A DNA stretch of 64,000 nt from Bolinopsis microptera. Its lineage: Eukaryota > Ctenophora > Tentaculata > Lobata > Bolinopsidae. The position numbers and the translations under genes were made by a program. This document shows, in pieces, positions 41,458 to 54,837 of the stretch (positions within the stretch are counted from its first letter, which is position 1; every line of letters begins with the position of its first letter). The stretch covers positions 749,501 to 813,500 of the forward strand of contig NC_087082.1 of the NCBI RefSeq assembly GCF_026151205.1, written 5' to 3'. Under the pieces are notes generated by a model, which was given only the letters and a program-made list of their open reading frames with translations, did no database searches and was not told where the DNA came from.

Positions 41458-41520
41458 GCTAACTCCTGCAATCAAGCTTATCATCTTCAAGCGATGATAA
41501 GCTTGATTGCAGGAGTTAGC
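41458..41520. other. Perfect 28-bp hairpin beside the inverted-repeat segment
   Basis: GCTAACTCCTGCAATCAAGC-TTATCATC, loop TTCAAGC, then the exact complement. It starts three bases outside the right end of the 39.1-41.45 kb segment. Such a stem could fold as RNA or extrude as a cruciform. I saw no mature small-RNA signature. Confidence 0.9.
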
Positions 41521-42205
41521 AACTATTGAGTATTGATAATTGCGACGGTTTAGGGAAAGTTGAATGCTTCAGGGTGTCCAGATATGACACAAAGCTTACA
41601 TGAGTATCTAACTAAAGAATCAAAATAGATACTTCATTAAAACAGATATTTTCTTGTAGCACAATAACAAGAGGGAATACTAAACCAGGGTACAACTATT
41701 TGAAATATTCTAACCTGTGCTGTATCCTCTTGTTTTAGTGTCCAGTATTTGCACTGGAAACTTATTACAATTCCTCTTTCGTGGGAGAGCTTCTTGGGGT
41801 GTCTGCATTTAAGATCTTGGCTGTCTACAATATAATATAACATATTCTACCCTCAGCTCCAGTGTGTCCTGTAATGTGCTCGAAATTAGAATTAGAATTG
41901 AAACATGCAACCGAACAGAGGAAAGAGTTTGCAGAATTTTTAAAAACTTCAATATTGCAGTCATTTTATGGGCAGTGTCGTGAATTTTCGGATCAAACTT
42001 TAGAAATACAAAACTTAGTACTATAATTATAATAATAAATCAAATTGTGCCAACCTGGACTAGATTAAACTGCTTCATATTTTCAAATGTGAGAAAACTC
42101 CCTGGACTCTTTCTGTAGTCGTTCAGTGTCAGGTGCATGTCAACAGCTGCTGCTGTACCTTGCATATAGTTTTTTGGATTTCCGTTTTTCAGTCCTGTTC
42201 ATAAC
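41521..42205. other. Unique interval, no gene seen
   Basis: Contains only short ORFs without protein character. It ends with ATAAC (42201-42205), the left target duplication of the next element. Confidence 0.5.
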
Positions 42206-43584
42206 CACCCTACGCGCGTGGGGTGGACTCCTGGGGTGGACTTTTATTCAGCGCGTATTTTGTAGCCTGTTCAACTTGACGTTTTGATTCGTTACTATCT
42301 CAATGTCACAGATACACAGAATGTGAGGTGATCATCTTAAAGAGAAACGTCTCAGCTTTCACCTGGTGTAAAGTTTATCTTTGTACTCAAAATATAGCTC
42401 GCTCAGTGTGCAATAGAAGTTGACAATACAATAACCACGTCTGCGACCGGTCGTCAGATACCGGAGTGTTGCACAAAATTGGGTCCCTAAATTAAAATTC
42501 TATGACACAGTTACCATGCAGAAATGTCTGGAGTAACATTTGGTGAAAATTTGAAGGGTCTACTGTAAATATTGCAAAAGTTATTGAAAACAAACTAGCT
42601 TAATCAGAAGTTTTTGGGAAAATTTCAAATTTTGTACGTAGTGGGGTCTACAGGGGTGGACTCTTGCGGCGCGCATCTGACGGAGTGGCTTTTTCAACAG
42701 CCGTCAGTACGGCCAATATCAGAGCACAAATTATTGTGAGTAAGACCTTAATGATCAGCTATGAACCCCTCACTAGAGTAGTAACCGTATCTAAAAACAA
42801 GGAAATGTTATTCCGTCAAAGCTCAAATTTTTTACTCTTCTCAGTGCAGTTAGTGTTACTATGAATGTACTAGCTAAGTATCGTTGATCGTAGCTGCATT
42901 ACACAGTAGAAAGCAACCAAGGAAGACTGCTGATTAACGAAGCAATTTCAACGTGAACAGTTCCAAAATACATAATCATGGCGACGATAGTTCAACTTGA
43001 ACCTTTATAGTTTTTACAGTCTAAAATCACAATAAAATCACGTGAACTGCAAATCACAAAATCAAATTACTCAAATCTGATAGTCCCGTTACAGTACGCT
43101 TTCGTGACAACCTCAACGCTTAAAAAATAAATATTATCCAGTCTTGTGACCACCGATGGCCCTAACTCTCCCTTGTCCGCGAGGAGCATCGTTGCGACCA
43201 TGGGGTTTCAGTTCTTTGTTCTTCCCACTCGGCTTCGATAGATCGAATTGGCTGGAAGTCAATCTATCAGAAAGACCTTTGTCGATCTCAGGGGCGTGGT
43301 AAATTGTGGATGTCGGAGTATAAAGCTTCCTGAAAAGATTGAGACATTCACTCGGTCTGTTGTAAATATCAAATAGTCCTTGTAGGCAGAGATTTAACTT
43401 ATGTTGGGTTTGATAACTAGAGAAGGCGATTTGATATTCATTGATAGTATAAGCATATAAGCATAAGTGATAAGTTTATATACCCTTTTTATGGTACCTC
43501 GAGGCTCGATATCTGTATTCAGTAATCATCACTCAAAATCTACTTATTAAATTTATTAACTAAACAAGTTAATGTATTACCGTC

Positions 43585-44132
43585 CTAGAGAGGTTTCCTG
43601 AGAATTTGAAGTCTCTGTAGGTTGCTGGCATGTCTACTAAGCTCTTCGATTGAGGAGTTTTGGACCCCTCGGCGGTCCAAATGATTTATAATGCTGTGGG
43701 CATTTTCAACATCTATCGAGGTAAACGCCCTCGCAGCATAACCTGTAGAGAATGAACATGTCATCAATGTGAAGTTCAATGATAAAAATCAGAGTGGCCG
43801 ATTTCAACGGGCAGAATTCTAATATCATGGCCATGGGGAATGGACTATTTTTTGTCGATTTTGCAAACCAAACTGGCAAACGATTGTTGATTTTCGTCAC
43901 TAGTCTAAAATGAATGCAAACGTTCGGCCGAACATTTACATGATTAGAAACTTACCGGTTTCTTTCGTTATTATGTACAGACATGGCCGGGCTTGGGTTC
44001 CGCATACGATATCTTCTATCAGATTAAAGTTGAACCCACACTTTGTACTGCTCGTGGGAGGAGGAAAGCAAACGGAGACCTTTTCCATGAGCATCTCGTG
44101 TAGTACCATCATCATGTCGATTCTGATATCAG
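43585..44132 (-). CDS. Last two exons of an unidentified gene inside the 6.2 kb element
   Basis: The upstream exon (44132-43956) follows ATTTTGCAG and ends at GTAAGT. It reads [20 protein letters not shown], then [20 protein letters not shown], then [18 protein letters not shown]. The final exon (43742-43585) follows TTCTCTACAG and reads [20 protein letters not shown], then [20 protein letters not shown], then [11 protein letters not shown] and a stop. The phases match (1 and 2 bases), which strongly supports a true spliced gene. The protein looks globular with a helical C-terminus. I do not recognise it. It could be the element's own transposase end or host cargo. Confidence 0.6.
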
Positions 44133-44205
44133 CTGCAAAATTCGTCTATTACTAAATGCTAGCTTTTCGAACTTCGTATCTTGGAAATAACAACTTCTAT
44201 GAAAG

Positions 44206-45263
<1,058 letters not shown>

Positions 45264-45422
45264 AGAGCAGATTGAAGTATCTTCATTTGCAGATGTTGAC
45301 GCATTGATCTGTGGGATATGTTCTTCAGTCTGTAACTGATCATCTGCTAGAACTGTCTCATCTGGATCAACCGGAGGAGTATCTTCCGGCAGGAGTCTGA
45401 GTGGGTCTATCGGGACAGCCAT
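45264..45422 (-). CDS. Acidic exon-like segment, cargo of the 6.2 kb element
   Basis: From an ATG the frame reads MAVPIDPLRLLPEDTPPVDP, then DETVLADDQLQTEEHIPQIN, then ASTSANEDTSICSSC, after which it runs into the repeat. Acidic and Pro-rich, like a linker or N-terminal tail. It lies between the ankyrin exon and the last two exons on the same strand. Confidence 0.35.
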
Positions 45423-45903
45423 GGATCGCTCTCCCTACCTTGTTGAATTAAAGACAAAGGTCAACGACGGATGTCGCATGTTAGTCCTGTAACTAAATGT
45501 AATCCAAAATAGTGAATAAATAATTTTTACATCTGAACGATTGTATGTCTGAATGGTGATTTTTAATCAATGAACAAAAGTTCAGGATTTTACCTTCTGT
45601 TAAGCTGTTAGCAATGACTCTAGCACCCTCTCCCTACAAAACGACCATATCTCGGTCTGAAGCTTTAAACCGTCTTGCCTCAGCAGCCATCTAGCACAGT
45701 CGACCTGTCCTGTTAATTGTGTGATCATCAAGTTACCAAATTTAATCCTTCAATATTCAAATAATTGATAATTAGACAAAACAGAGTTTAGAGCTCGACG
45801 TATGCTTCAGGGTTTCACACTGTGCTGTAATCAAACGCATGACTAAAACCTCTTGCTACTATTACCAATAAACCCATATTGTTAAGGCGGTCGAATGATT
45901 TAC

Positions 45904-46108
45904 CTGAGTTGATCGCGTCCATGAAAGGGTTAAACTGCGTTCTGTCCAGCTTGTTAATGTCCGTTCCAGCAGCCAGCAGTGCCTCCGCCTCCGTCACTCT
46001 CCCTGCTTTGCATAGCCAGTGAAGCGTAGAGCTCCCCTCTAAGCTCTTTGACGATCCGACGAAGGATCCAGATTCCCTTCTTTTCTTTTGAGATTGCTTC
46101 AATTCTTC
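45904..46108 (-). CDS. Ankyrin-repeat exon, cargo of the 6.2 kb element
   Basis: The exon follows CATACTCCAG and ends at CAACTCAG|GTAAAT. It has a Lys/Ser-rich start (EELKQSQKKRRESGSFVGSS), then one and a half ankyrin repeats: STLHWLCKAGRVTEAEALLA-AGTDINKLDRTQFNPFMDAI. The conserved T-x-LH-x-A/C-x-x-G...E-x-LL-x-x-G-x-D-I/V-N pattern is clear. Ankyrin repeats bind partner proteins. An ATG in frame at 46127 lies between the exon and the nested MITE, with a stop just upstream. Confidence 0.65.
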
Positions 46109-46136
46109 CTGGAGTATGCGGATTACCATTTATATA

Positions 46137-46923
46137 CAGGGTGTACCGTAGAAAGTGTGACTTTTTTCCACTTCTGTAATTTTTTTACAAAATCAAACTT
46201 CATAGTTATTTTTAACTAAATTTTGTTGGAAATATATTTGAATTAATGATAGTAATAAAAAATATGGTTAATAGTGAAGCACCTTCCAAAAAAAGCCACC
46301 CTTCCCAAAAATTAAATATTTTAGTCTGAAATTGACATTATTCATGGCTGAGGTCCAAGATTTTCAAAATATAATAAAAACGTTTTAAAGACCTTCCTCA
46401 AAATTCTGCCCGGACAATCTCTTCTAAATGATCCATAACACATATTTTGAAAGTTTCAGGGTGATTAATCAAAAACAGTCGGAGAAAAAATATTTTTAGA
46501 CTCGATTTTCACTACGCCAGATAAACTCGATTTTCACTACGCGTGATAGAAAATCGCTCGCACAGTACAATTACTTATGAGCGCTGACCTTTGACCAGCG
46601 ATAACTTCGGCTAGGAACAAAATTTTTTGATAGGAACAAAAGCTGATGATAGACATTACTCTTTACTGTCAAAAATAGCTAAAATATTGATTTCGAAATA
46701 TTTTTTCTTGAGACCCCTAAATTACAGCAAGCTTAAGTTCCTAAATTAGCACCATAACAAAATAGCAATTTGTGAGAAATCAAAAATTGATGGGGACTTG
46801 AAATTTGGTATGCATAAATTCGACACCTAGTGACACAATGTGATGAAGAGTTTTTAGCAACTGCTCCTTCATAATATTTTGTATCATTTCTCAAAAAAGT
46901 CACACTTTCTATGGTACACCCTG
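46137..46923. mobile_element. 787-bp mariner-like MITE, TA target site
   Basis: CAGGGTGTACCGTAGAAAGT then GTGACTTTTTT at the left pairs with AAAAAAGTCACACTTTCTAT then GGTACACCCTG at the right, with one indel, and TA lies outside both ends. The CAGGGTG-type start and TA duplication fit Tc1/mariner elements. No transposase ORF remains. Nested within the 6.2 kb element. Confidence 0.85.
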
Positions 46924-48044
46924 TACTTCCATACAGGGCGCGTGAACAATCAGCAATGAATTATCAATTAATCAATCTAGTTTTTGAGTAGAAAGTCCAC
47001 AGATTGTGATACATTGGATTTGATATTGGAAAAGACATAGCTTACCAAATACCTTTTCATGGGCTTTTTGGAGGACAGGGATGACTTATTCCTGCGTGCC
47101 ATTACACCATAACTATCTGCTGTAACAGCAAAAATTAGAATTATGTCGGACATAATTCTAAAAAATTGGAACATCGTAGTTAATCAGTGTGGTGCTAACA
47201 ACAGAGAGCGATTTGAACGGTAGGCAATTTCATAAATTCCATTAACGCGATATAAGGATGATTGGAACAGGCTAAAATCTACTATGTAGCATTGATAACT
47301 GGCTATATCGCTGCATTAAACGATAAAAGTATTGCTAACTATGGATATTCTAAGTGATCTAGGCAGAGGGGAACCGGCACAGCCAGATTGCGTTGTCTTC
47401 AGTGACTAAGTTTCACGATAGTAAAATTGACCTTATTTATTTTTAAAAAGGATGCACAGTTCAAGCAATAAATCGATCAGCTGCTCATATGATATTTGCA
47501 TTTAAAGGAGGGCCCAGTGCAGTGACAAGTAAGTCTGTTAAGGCAACATTTAGTTCTGAGATTAGCTGAGTCTTGACAAAGATAAGTTGAGTTTCGAGAA
47601 AGTGCACACGGATAAAGTTATCAAGTGAAAATGATAAGACTAAGTTAGGGTCCAGTCAACAGAATGGCAGCTGTAACAGAAACAGTTCATTGGATAGGAG
47701 AGTAGGGGATTATGACGGAGTGAAGTTTATATAGCAGGGCAAACAAAAAACAACTGACAGCACTGAGCAAGTGAACTGGAAAATTGAGGAAGGGAAATAA
47801 CTGTGGTTGTCAGCCCTTTCCGTAGCAATCAGGATTTCCCACGAGATCGATCAGGCAATCAGGATTTCCCACGAGACTGCTCCATCCGATGCGCGCACTT
47901 TTGTCACGTGACGGCCACGTGACGCTCAAATCGTTGTCACGTGGTACAGAAGGGAGGTTCCTAGAGCGTTGATCTCGACAAGAGGGAGTTTCTCACGGTT
48001 TATCTTCAATAACTATCGCTATTTTTATAGTAGAGAGTTGAAAC
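46924..48044. other. Right interior of the 6.2 kb element
   Basis: No convincing exon. A direct repeat CAATCAGGATTTCCCACGAG occurs twice (47827 and 47852), followed by a cluster of CACGTGAC/GTCACGTG motifs (47905-47945), which are E-box/CRE-like. They could form a promoter for the minus-strand cargo gene. Confidence 0.45.
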
Positions 48045-48387
48045 TTTCACCAAATGTTTCCCTAGACATTTCTGCATGGTAACTGTGTCATAGAATTTTA
48101 ATTTAGGGACCCAATTTTGTGCAACACTCCGGTATCTGACGACCGGTCGCAGACGTGGTTATTGTATTGTCAACTTCTATTGCACACTGAGCGAGCTATA
48201 TTTTGAGTACAAAGATAAACTTTACACCAGGTGAAAGCTGAGACGTTTCTCTTTAAGATGATCACCTCACATTCTGTGTATCTGTGACATTGAGATAGTA
48301 ACGAATCAAAACGTCAAGTTGAACAGGCTACAAAATACGCGCTGAATAAAAGTCCACCCCAGGAGTCCACCCCACGCGCGTAGGGTG

Positions 48388-48756
48388 ATAACTTGTTGAA
48401 TAGTTAACATATAAACTAGGTGGATACGTTTCAATGCGCCACAATGACATAAGAGAAACTGTTGCTTTCTTCCTCCAAGAAGCTAAGTAAAGACATAAGG
48501 ATAGAACAAGCACTCCTGACAGTCTTACCAAGGTCATTCTCAAGGAAGACCAACACCCAGGATGAAGCCCGTCTTTATGTAGCAGCTGTCAGTCGTCGGA
48601 TTGTATGCACCCTTTAAAAGAACATTCTTTGACATCAGGGTCACACATCCTAACTACGACACAAATACATTGAAGCCACTAGATAAGATCTATAGAGAGC
48701 ATGAGAAAGAAAAGAAAGATTTGTATGAAGAAAGAGTATTGGGGGGAGGTGCTGTT
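48388..48756. other. Short unique interval
   Basis: Begins with the right ATAAC duplication and runs to the LINE tail. No gene seen. Confidence 0.5.
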
Positions 48757-50365
48757 AAAATAATAATAATAATAATTTAAACTTTTATATTATAGTGGCA
48801 CAACAACTTAAAATGCACAGGTGTGCCACCAAAACAGTTCAGGATACAATAAAACCTGAAAAAGCAACCCAAATTTATATTATAAACCAGATAAGGGTGA
48901 TTAGACTTGATCCACTAAATAAACGATAATGTGTATGCATTTTCCAGTAGAACCAAATAGGGAAAACTAGGATTAAAAAATATTAAGATACAATATTATA
49001 AGCACGTTTGAAAAGAAATGTTTTCAGATACACTTTAAAAGAGTCCAATGTTGTACAATTCTTAATCTCAAATGGTAGTTCATTCCATAATTTAGGGCCA
49101 ACTTTCTGAAAAGATCTTTCTCCATATTGTGTGTGCACTCTAGGTTCAGTCAAATAGATAAGATGATTATAGTTTGCAAATTTAAACATTGTACTTAAAT
49201 AATCTGGTCCCATGCCATTAAAGTAAAATACAATTTTTAAGTAAAATACATTTATAAACAAGAAGTAATAATTTGTACTGAATTCTGTAACTGATAGGCA
49301 GCCAATGAAGGTCTTTCAGAGTATCTCCTAAATGATCATGTTTATATAGTCCTACTATTGCTTTAGCAGCAGCATTTTGAATGAGTTGAAGCTGATGGAT
49401 GAGGTAGTCACTGATTCCAAAGTAAAGGGCGTTGCAGTAATCCAATTTGCAGACAATAATGCTATTAACAATGAGCTTAAGCTGAGCTTTACTAAAAAGA
49501 TACTTTCTTCTGATAACATTCCTGAGGAGTCTAAAACAATGTTTTTTAGGGACATGATTTGAGGCTCACAGGTAAGGTGATGGTCGATTTGCACACCAAG
49601 ATTTTTTGTTGTGCTGACAAATCTGATACACGTGTCATTTGACAGCAGTACTCCTCCTAAAGATATCTGATTCAACACATGAGGTGAGGCAATCACAAGT
49701 ATTTGGGTTTTTCCTGGGTTGAGCTGTAGGCAGTATTCAACCATCCAGCGCTGTATGGTCCTGGCGCAATTTACAAGTTGAATACCCAAAACATTAACCT
49801 GATCACAAGGTTTGAAGGTTTTGTATACCTGGTGGTCATCTGCATATCCTTGCACGTTGAATCCAGATTCCTCTATAGTCCTATACAGAGATCGGATGTA
49901 TATGTTGAACAAAACTGGTCCTAACACTGAACCTTGTGGTACACCAAATTCAAGAATGATTGTATCACTTGTCGTGGAGCCTACCCTAGTTCTTTGAGTT
50001 CGTCCTACTAAGAAGCTTTTAAACCATTTAAGAGCAGTTCCTCTGATATGTAACTCTTCAGAAAGAATCTTGAGCAACTTTCTGTGTTCTACTGTGTCAA
50101 AGGCTGCAGATAGATCAAGCATCATAAGAACAGTGGAGGATTTGCTGTCACATGCCAGAAGTAGGTCATTTGTTACTTTGAACAAGATGGTCTCAGTAGA
50201 GTGAAACTTTTTATAGGCAGATTGTTGAGGAACATTGAGATCGTTTTTAACCAAGAGGTCATATAACCTTTTTAGCACAACTCTTTCGATCAGTTTACCG
50301 AGAAAAGAGAGGTTGGAAATAGGTTGATAGCTCTTGAAGTCATTAGGATCAAGTTTGTGGTCTAT
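48757..50365 (-). pseudogene. CR1/L2-type LINE, 5'-truncated, frameshifted
   Basis: The minus strand reads a reverse transcriptase from the PISNLSFLGKLIE block through LMMLDLSAAFDTVEH, FGVPQGSVLGPVLF and QGYADDHQVY (the YADD catalytic box), then frameshifts near 49430. It continues with MDYCNALYFGISDYL, LHWLPISYRIQYK and SFQKVGPKLWNELP to the end at 48983. The 3' end has a short AAT/TTA microsatellite (48757-48775), typical of this LINE group, which copies its own RNA by target-primed reverse transcription. The 5' end is cut at 50365, next to a piece of the tiny foldback repeat seen at the 6.9 kb transposon's ends. Confidence 0.85.
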
Positions 50366-50392
50366 TAAAGTATATTAAAATGTAGGTTTTTT
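50366..50392. repeat. Fragment of the ATTAAAGTATATTAAAATGT repeat
   Basis: Same 25 bases as at 13853 and 20636, at the exact break of the minus-strand LINE. Confidence 0.7.
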
Positions 50393-50869
50393 CCCCTAAA
50401 TAATAATAGCTGCCCACAATAAACTAACTGCTAAAAAATGCAATTCTTAATCGATTCTGAAAATTTCGGGCAAAAATATTGAAAGCAAGTAGACCAAAGT
50501 GGCTCTTGCTTGTGAACAGTGCATCAACTACCCGCTGAAGCGGTGGGTTGGGAGTCCCCCTGGAATCATTTTGTTCGTAAAATTGTATACAATATAAAAT
50601 AGTACAGTAAAATATCTACAAGGAAACGTCTTGCAGTTCAAAATGTTGAGCCGTTGATCTTCTTCTGATTCCCCTCAGTGCAATGAGTGTACTTCTTAAC
50701 AGATCAAATCTGATCCATGTTCTGATATGATTTATGACTTGGCTTCTTTTTTGTGGTCACCTAAATCTCGCACAGAGGTGCGAGAAAGAACTTTGTCAAT
50801 ATATATAGTCTAGTTTTAAACTAATTACAACACTACAAATCTATTACATTTATTGAGTTTCAGGAAGCA
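50393..50869. other. Probable 5' region of the plus-strand LINE
   Basis: No ORF. It may be the 5' untranslated part of the following LINE, but its start could not be fixed. Confidence 0.35.
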
Positions 50870-52491
50870 ATGTCAATGGCGGGCCAAAAGGGGCACGAGG
50901 CCCTGGCCAGTAAGAAGCTCAAGAAGACTCTAAAGCCAAAGAAGAACTCTGTTATACTTCCTGTATTTGAAGACGGCTCGTGTAAACAGTGTGGGAGTAA
51001 TGACACTGTGAATGAATCGATTATCTGTAATGTCTGTGATGGGATGTTTCACTCCGCTTGTCGCAAAAAAACCGGTGTTCAATTTCCTGAGTCCATTTGT
51101 ACAAATACCTTCCGTGCTAAGGTGAGACCTATGATTGCAGATCAAGCTCGTTGGGGTTATTTTCTATTCGTATGTGAAGATTGCATTTCACTGGTAGATG
51201 ACACCCGTTCTTCCAAAAACTTTTCTCCACCTGGTCCACCTGTACCATCTGTGGTAGATGCTTCTAAGTCCAACCCTGTGATGAGTCATGATAATGGTCA
51301 TGATGAAGCTCCTGATATTCTCTCCAAAGTTGAGCATCTGATGAGGGCAAACAACTCTGCCCTTCTGGAATCATTTCGTGAGGAAATGCATAGCATTATT
51401 GTCGACAAGCTTGCTCTATGTGCTCCAGCCTCTGAAGAAGAGCGAGTTTCTAATGTTAACAAAGAAAACTTGCAATCCCGGTCTCCAAGTGCACTGTCCT
51501 CTTACAGCAATTTTGCTGAAGCTCTTGTAGGTGGTGCTAGTTCTCCTCAGCCAAGTAAAGTGTCCGCTAACATAAATCAAATTAGCAAGGAAAGTAAAGA
51601 GATATTGGTGCTAGATAGTCCCTTTCCTTCTGCTGATATTTCATCTGCTCCAGATGTTCTATCTGAGTTGCTCTATGACACACGATTGATTGCTATGAAA
51701 ACTAGCCTACTAGATTCACATAAGAAGATAACGCTAGTTTTTCCATCTTCATCTGATAGGCTGAAGGCTAAAAGTCTTATTGAAAACTCTGATGTCATTA
51801 AATTACTTGGTTTTCACATCACTCTCTCTCACAGAAAGCTCTCCCTAAGGTCACTGTGTCTAATATTCCCAGTCAGATATTCGAAACCATTGATCGCTCT
51901 GGTTTGCCCGCTGAAGATTTCCGGTTACAGACTAAAAAAGCTCTTCTAGATATTATTCCCTTGAAAAATCTTGGACTTAAACACTTGCTAGATAATGAGC
52001 ATTTCTTTGAAATTGTGTACATAAATGTTGGACTAAGGTACACTACTGCTGGGATCAAGGTCTCTCCTCAGATTAGGAACCTATTGACAGGAGACGGCAA
52101 AATCTTTATTCTGAATAGTGCTTGTCCTGTAAAGGATAAATTCATCATCAAGCAGTGCTATAATTGTCAGAAGCTCCACCATATTTCCCAAAATTGTCCT
52201 GAGAAAGAAACTCTGGTTTGTATGTATTGCAGCGGTAGGCATAGAACATCAGACTGTCATTACAAGGAAGACCCTAGCAGACATAGATGTCGCAATTGGA
52301 GTCTGTCAAAAGATCCAAGAATCTCATCTCACTGCAACACTCACCATTCCAGCTCAGAGCAGTGCCCCATCATGCAACAGGCATTGAATCATGATTGCCC
52401 AGATTATAAACGACTGTACAGGAAAGCATCAGAGAGAGCATCCTCAGTCATTGTATCCACAAGAGATCACTTCTACAAAACAAGGTTATAA
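50870..52491 (+). pseudogene. LINE ORF1 with PHD-like finger and zinc knuckles (frameshifted)
   Basis: The first frame (50870 to about 51850) has CKQCGSNDTVNESIICNVCD then GMFHSACRK, a PHD-type Cys4-His-Cys3 finger, followed by a Ser-rich region and a helix. A one-base change near 51850 shifts to the second frame, which goes on with IPSQIFETIDRSGL and zinc knuckles (CYNCQKLHHISQNC, CMYCSGRHRTSDC) and a further CRNWS...HCNTHH cluster, ending 52491. PHD fingers plus CCHC knuckles are known in ORF1 of CR1/L2-type LINEs, where ORF1p binds RNA. Confidence 0.75.
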
Positions 52492-54556
52492 GATAGTGCA
52501 GGTGATGTTAAAAAGACTTATTCCATCGTTAATAAGTTGCTCAATAAAGAAAAAGTTAGTACTACTACACCTTCTTGCTCTTCAAATCTTGAGAGTGCTA
52601 ACAACTTTGCACAGTTCTTTAAATCAAAGGTCGACAACATATACAAAAACATTTATTTAGAACAACAATCCCAAGATTCTCCTAACTCAGATGAATTTGT
52701 TCCTCTTTCTAATAGCCCAAAGATAGTACAATTCCGTCATGTGTCTGATGAAGAACTAGTAAGCATCATAAAGAATATGTCTAACAAATTCTGTGATCTT
52801 GACCCCATACCTACAAAGATTCTCATCAAGTGTCTCCCAGAACTCCTTCCTCTGATCTCATTTATAGTCAATGAATCATTAGTTAAAGGTGAGTTTCCTA
52901 TAAAACTTAAGGAGGCTCTCATTCGTCCAAGTTTGAAGAAACGTGGCCTTGACGGTGAATCTCTATCTAACTATAGGCCTATTAGCAATCTCTCATTCTT
53001 GTCAAAAATCATTGAGAAGTGTGTATCTATACAGCTCACCAGTTATCTTGAGGATAACAACTTGCTTTCTAAAGTTCAGTCCGGCTATAGGAAGTTTCAT
53101 AGCTGTGAAACTGCAACAACCAGAATCCATAACGACATCTTGATAACTATTGACAAGAAAACTAAAGTTGTTCTTTTACTTCTAGATTTGAGTGCTGCCT
53201 TTGATACTGTCAATCACCCAAGATTAATCAAGAAGCTAAGATCTGCTTATGGCATTACAGGCATTGCTCTTACATGGATCAGGTTACCTGAGGACCCCAG
53301 GCTATTATGTTCATTAACGAATAAAGATTTGGCGGAATGACAGGCTGAGCGCGGCCCAGTAAGGATCAGGTCCTACTTGGCTAACCGTTCATTTTGTGTC
53401 AAAGTCAAGGATTCGTCTTCCTCAGCAACTGTTCTTGAGATAGGTGTGCCACAAGGTTCAATCCTTGGCCCCCTGCTATTCATATTGTACACCAAAGATC
53501 TTGAGAACATTGCAAGTATGCATGGGTGCTGTATTCATTTGTATGCTGATGACACCCAGCTGTATTTCACTCTTGATTCTGATGACCCATCACAGCTAGA
53601 GCACAATATGGAACACTGTATGTCTGATATCAAGAAATGGATGACAAACAATTTCCTTCAACTGAATTCTTCTAAGACTGAAGTCATCGTTATATCCTCT
53701 AAATTTGACTCAACAAATATTCCAGCCTTTCTACAGATTGTTAAGGATCAAGAGCCACATGTTGTTAGTGGAACTGTGAAGAGTCTTGGGCTGTATTTGG
53801 ACAGTTATCTTTCAATGAGTGATCAGATTACGTCAGTGGTTCAAGCATGTAATATTCAGATCAGAAATTTGTGGTTTATTGCATCAAAACTGTCTTTTAA
53901 CCTTAAGATTCAGCTTTTTCATGCTCTAGTACTCTCTAGAATTGATTATTGCAATAGCGTATATTTTGGACTGAGCTCTTATGATTTAAGTCGTTTACAG
54001 AAGGTGCAAAATTCTGCTGTAAGATTTATTTTCGGGAGAGGAAGAAAGGCACACACTACTCCACTACTTAAGAAAGTTCATTTTCTACCAGTTAGATTTA
54101 GAATAGATTTTAAGACTGCCCTACTTGCCTACAAGTGTTTAAATAATATAGCTCCTCCTTACTTAAAAGAGTTGATATCTCCTAGGCAGCAAAGTTTTTA
54201 AAATGTACGTCTTGATAATGATTATTTTTACCTTAGTTTACCGCCCTCTCCTAACTATGTCAACACAGATAAAGCTTTTAGTCACTGTGCAGTTAAAGTA
54301 TTTAATTCCTTGCCATACGACATAAGATCAGCTGAGTCAGTTACATCTTTCAAGACCAAACTTAAAACATACTTCTTTTCTCTAGCATTTGATTGATTTT
54401 GCATTTACATAGGTAAAATGAACTTGTCATGTCTAATTTTCAATTAAACTAAGCTCAGTTAATGTAAAAGCCGCTTTAGAAAGCACTGGAGTTTATCTCC
54501 AGGATTAGCTATAAGGCGATTTATAAATGTTGTATTTATTTATTTATTATTATTAG
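52492..54556 (+). pseudogene. LINE ORF2, reverse transcriptase only, endonuclease missing
   Basis: ORF2 begins directly in the linker before the RT (SIVNKLLNKEKVSTTTPSCS), so the apurinic-type endonuclease that should precede it is deleted. RT blocks follow: NYRPISNLSFLSKIIEK, SGYRKFHSCETA, LLLLDLSAAFDTVNH, then a 79-bp insertion with stops, then VPQGSILGPLLFILY and YADDTQLY. The thumb region and RIDYCNSVYFGLS, VHFLPVRFRIDFK follow, and a frame change at 54201 precedes the C-terminal ...FNSLPYDIRSAES. The 3' end is a TTTATTTATTTATTATTATT-type tail to about 54556. Confidence 0.85.
53284..53362. mobile_element. 79-bp MITE in the LINE RT, TSD GGATCAGG
   Basis: GGATCAGG is present on both sides (53276-53283, 53363-53370), an 8-bp duplication as made by hAT elements. 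The insert starts TTACCTGAGGACCCCAGG and ends GGCCCAGTAA. Its reverse complement matches the two ends of the sequence at 55845-56061 with the middle left out. Confidence 0.8.
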
Positions 54557-54837
54557 ATTTGAACTTGGAGCCACAAGGCCATAGTGCATAGGTGATTTTC
54601 AAACGTTTATACCAATATTTGAGATAGGAAAAATATTGAGGATTGTTTTTATATACAATATAGGGTCATTGTGACATTATGTGTACACTGTTTGAAAATT
54701 TTTTACCTAAGCTTTCAGCTCAAGAGACACGATCTATAAACACGGTACAAAGTGGTCCCATACCTCCGGAGGTTGTAAAGACTTGTATCACGTCGTGACC
54801 CCCATGCATTGTCGTTTCACCAAGTCTGGATGATGAT

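Noticed and set aside
49377..49997. Plus-strand ORFs inside the minus-strand LINE
   Set aside because: Antisense shadows of the reverse transcriptase frame.
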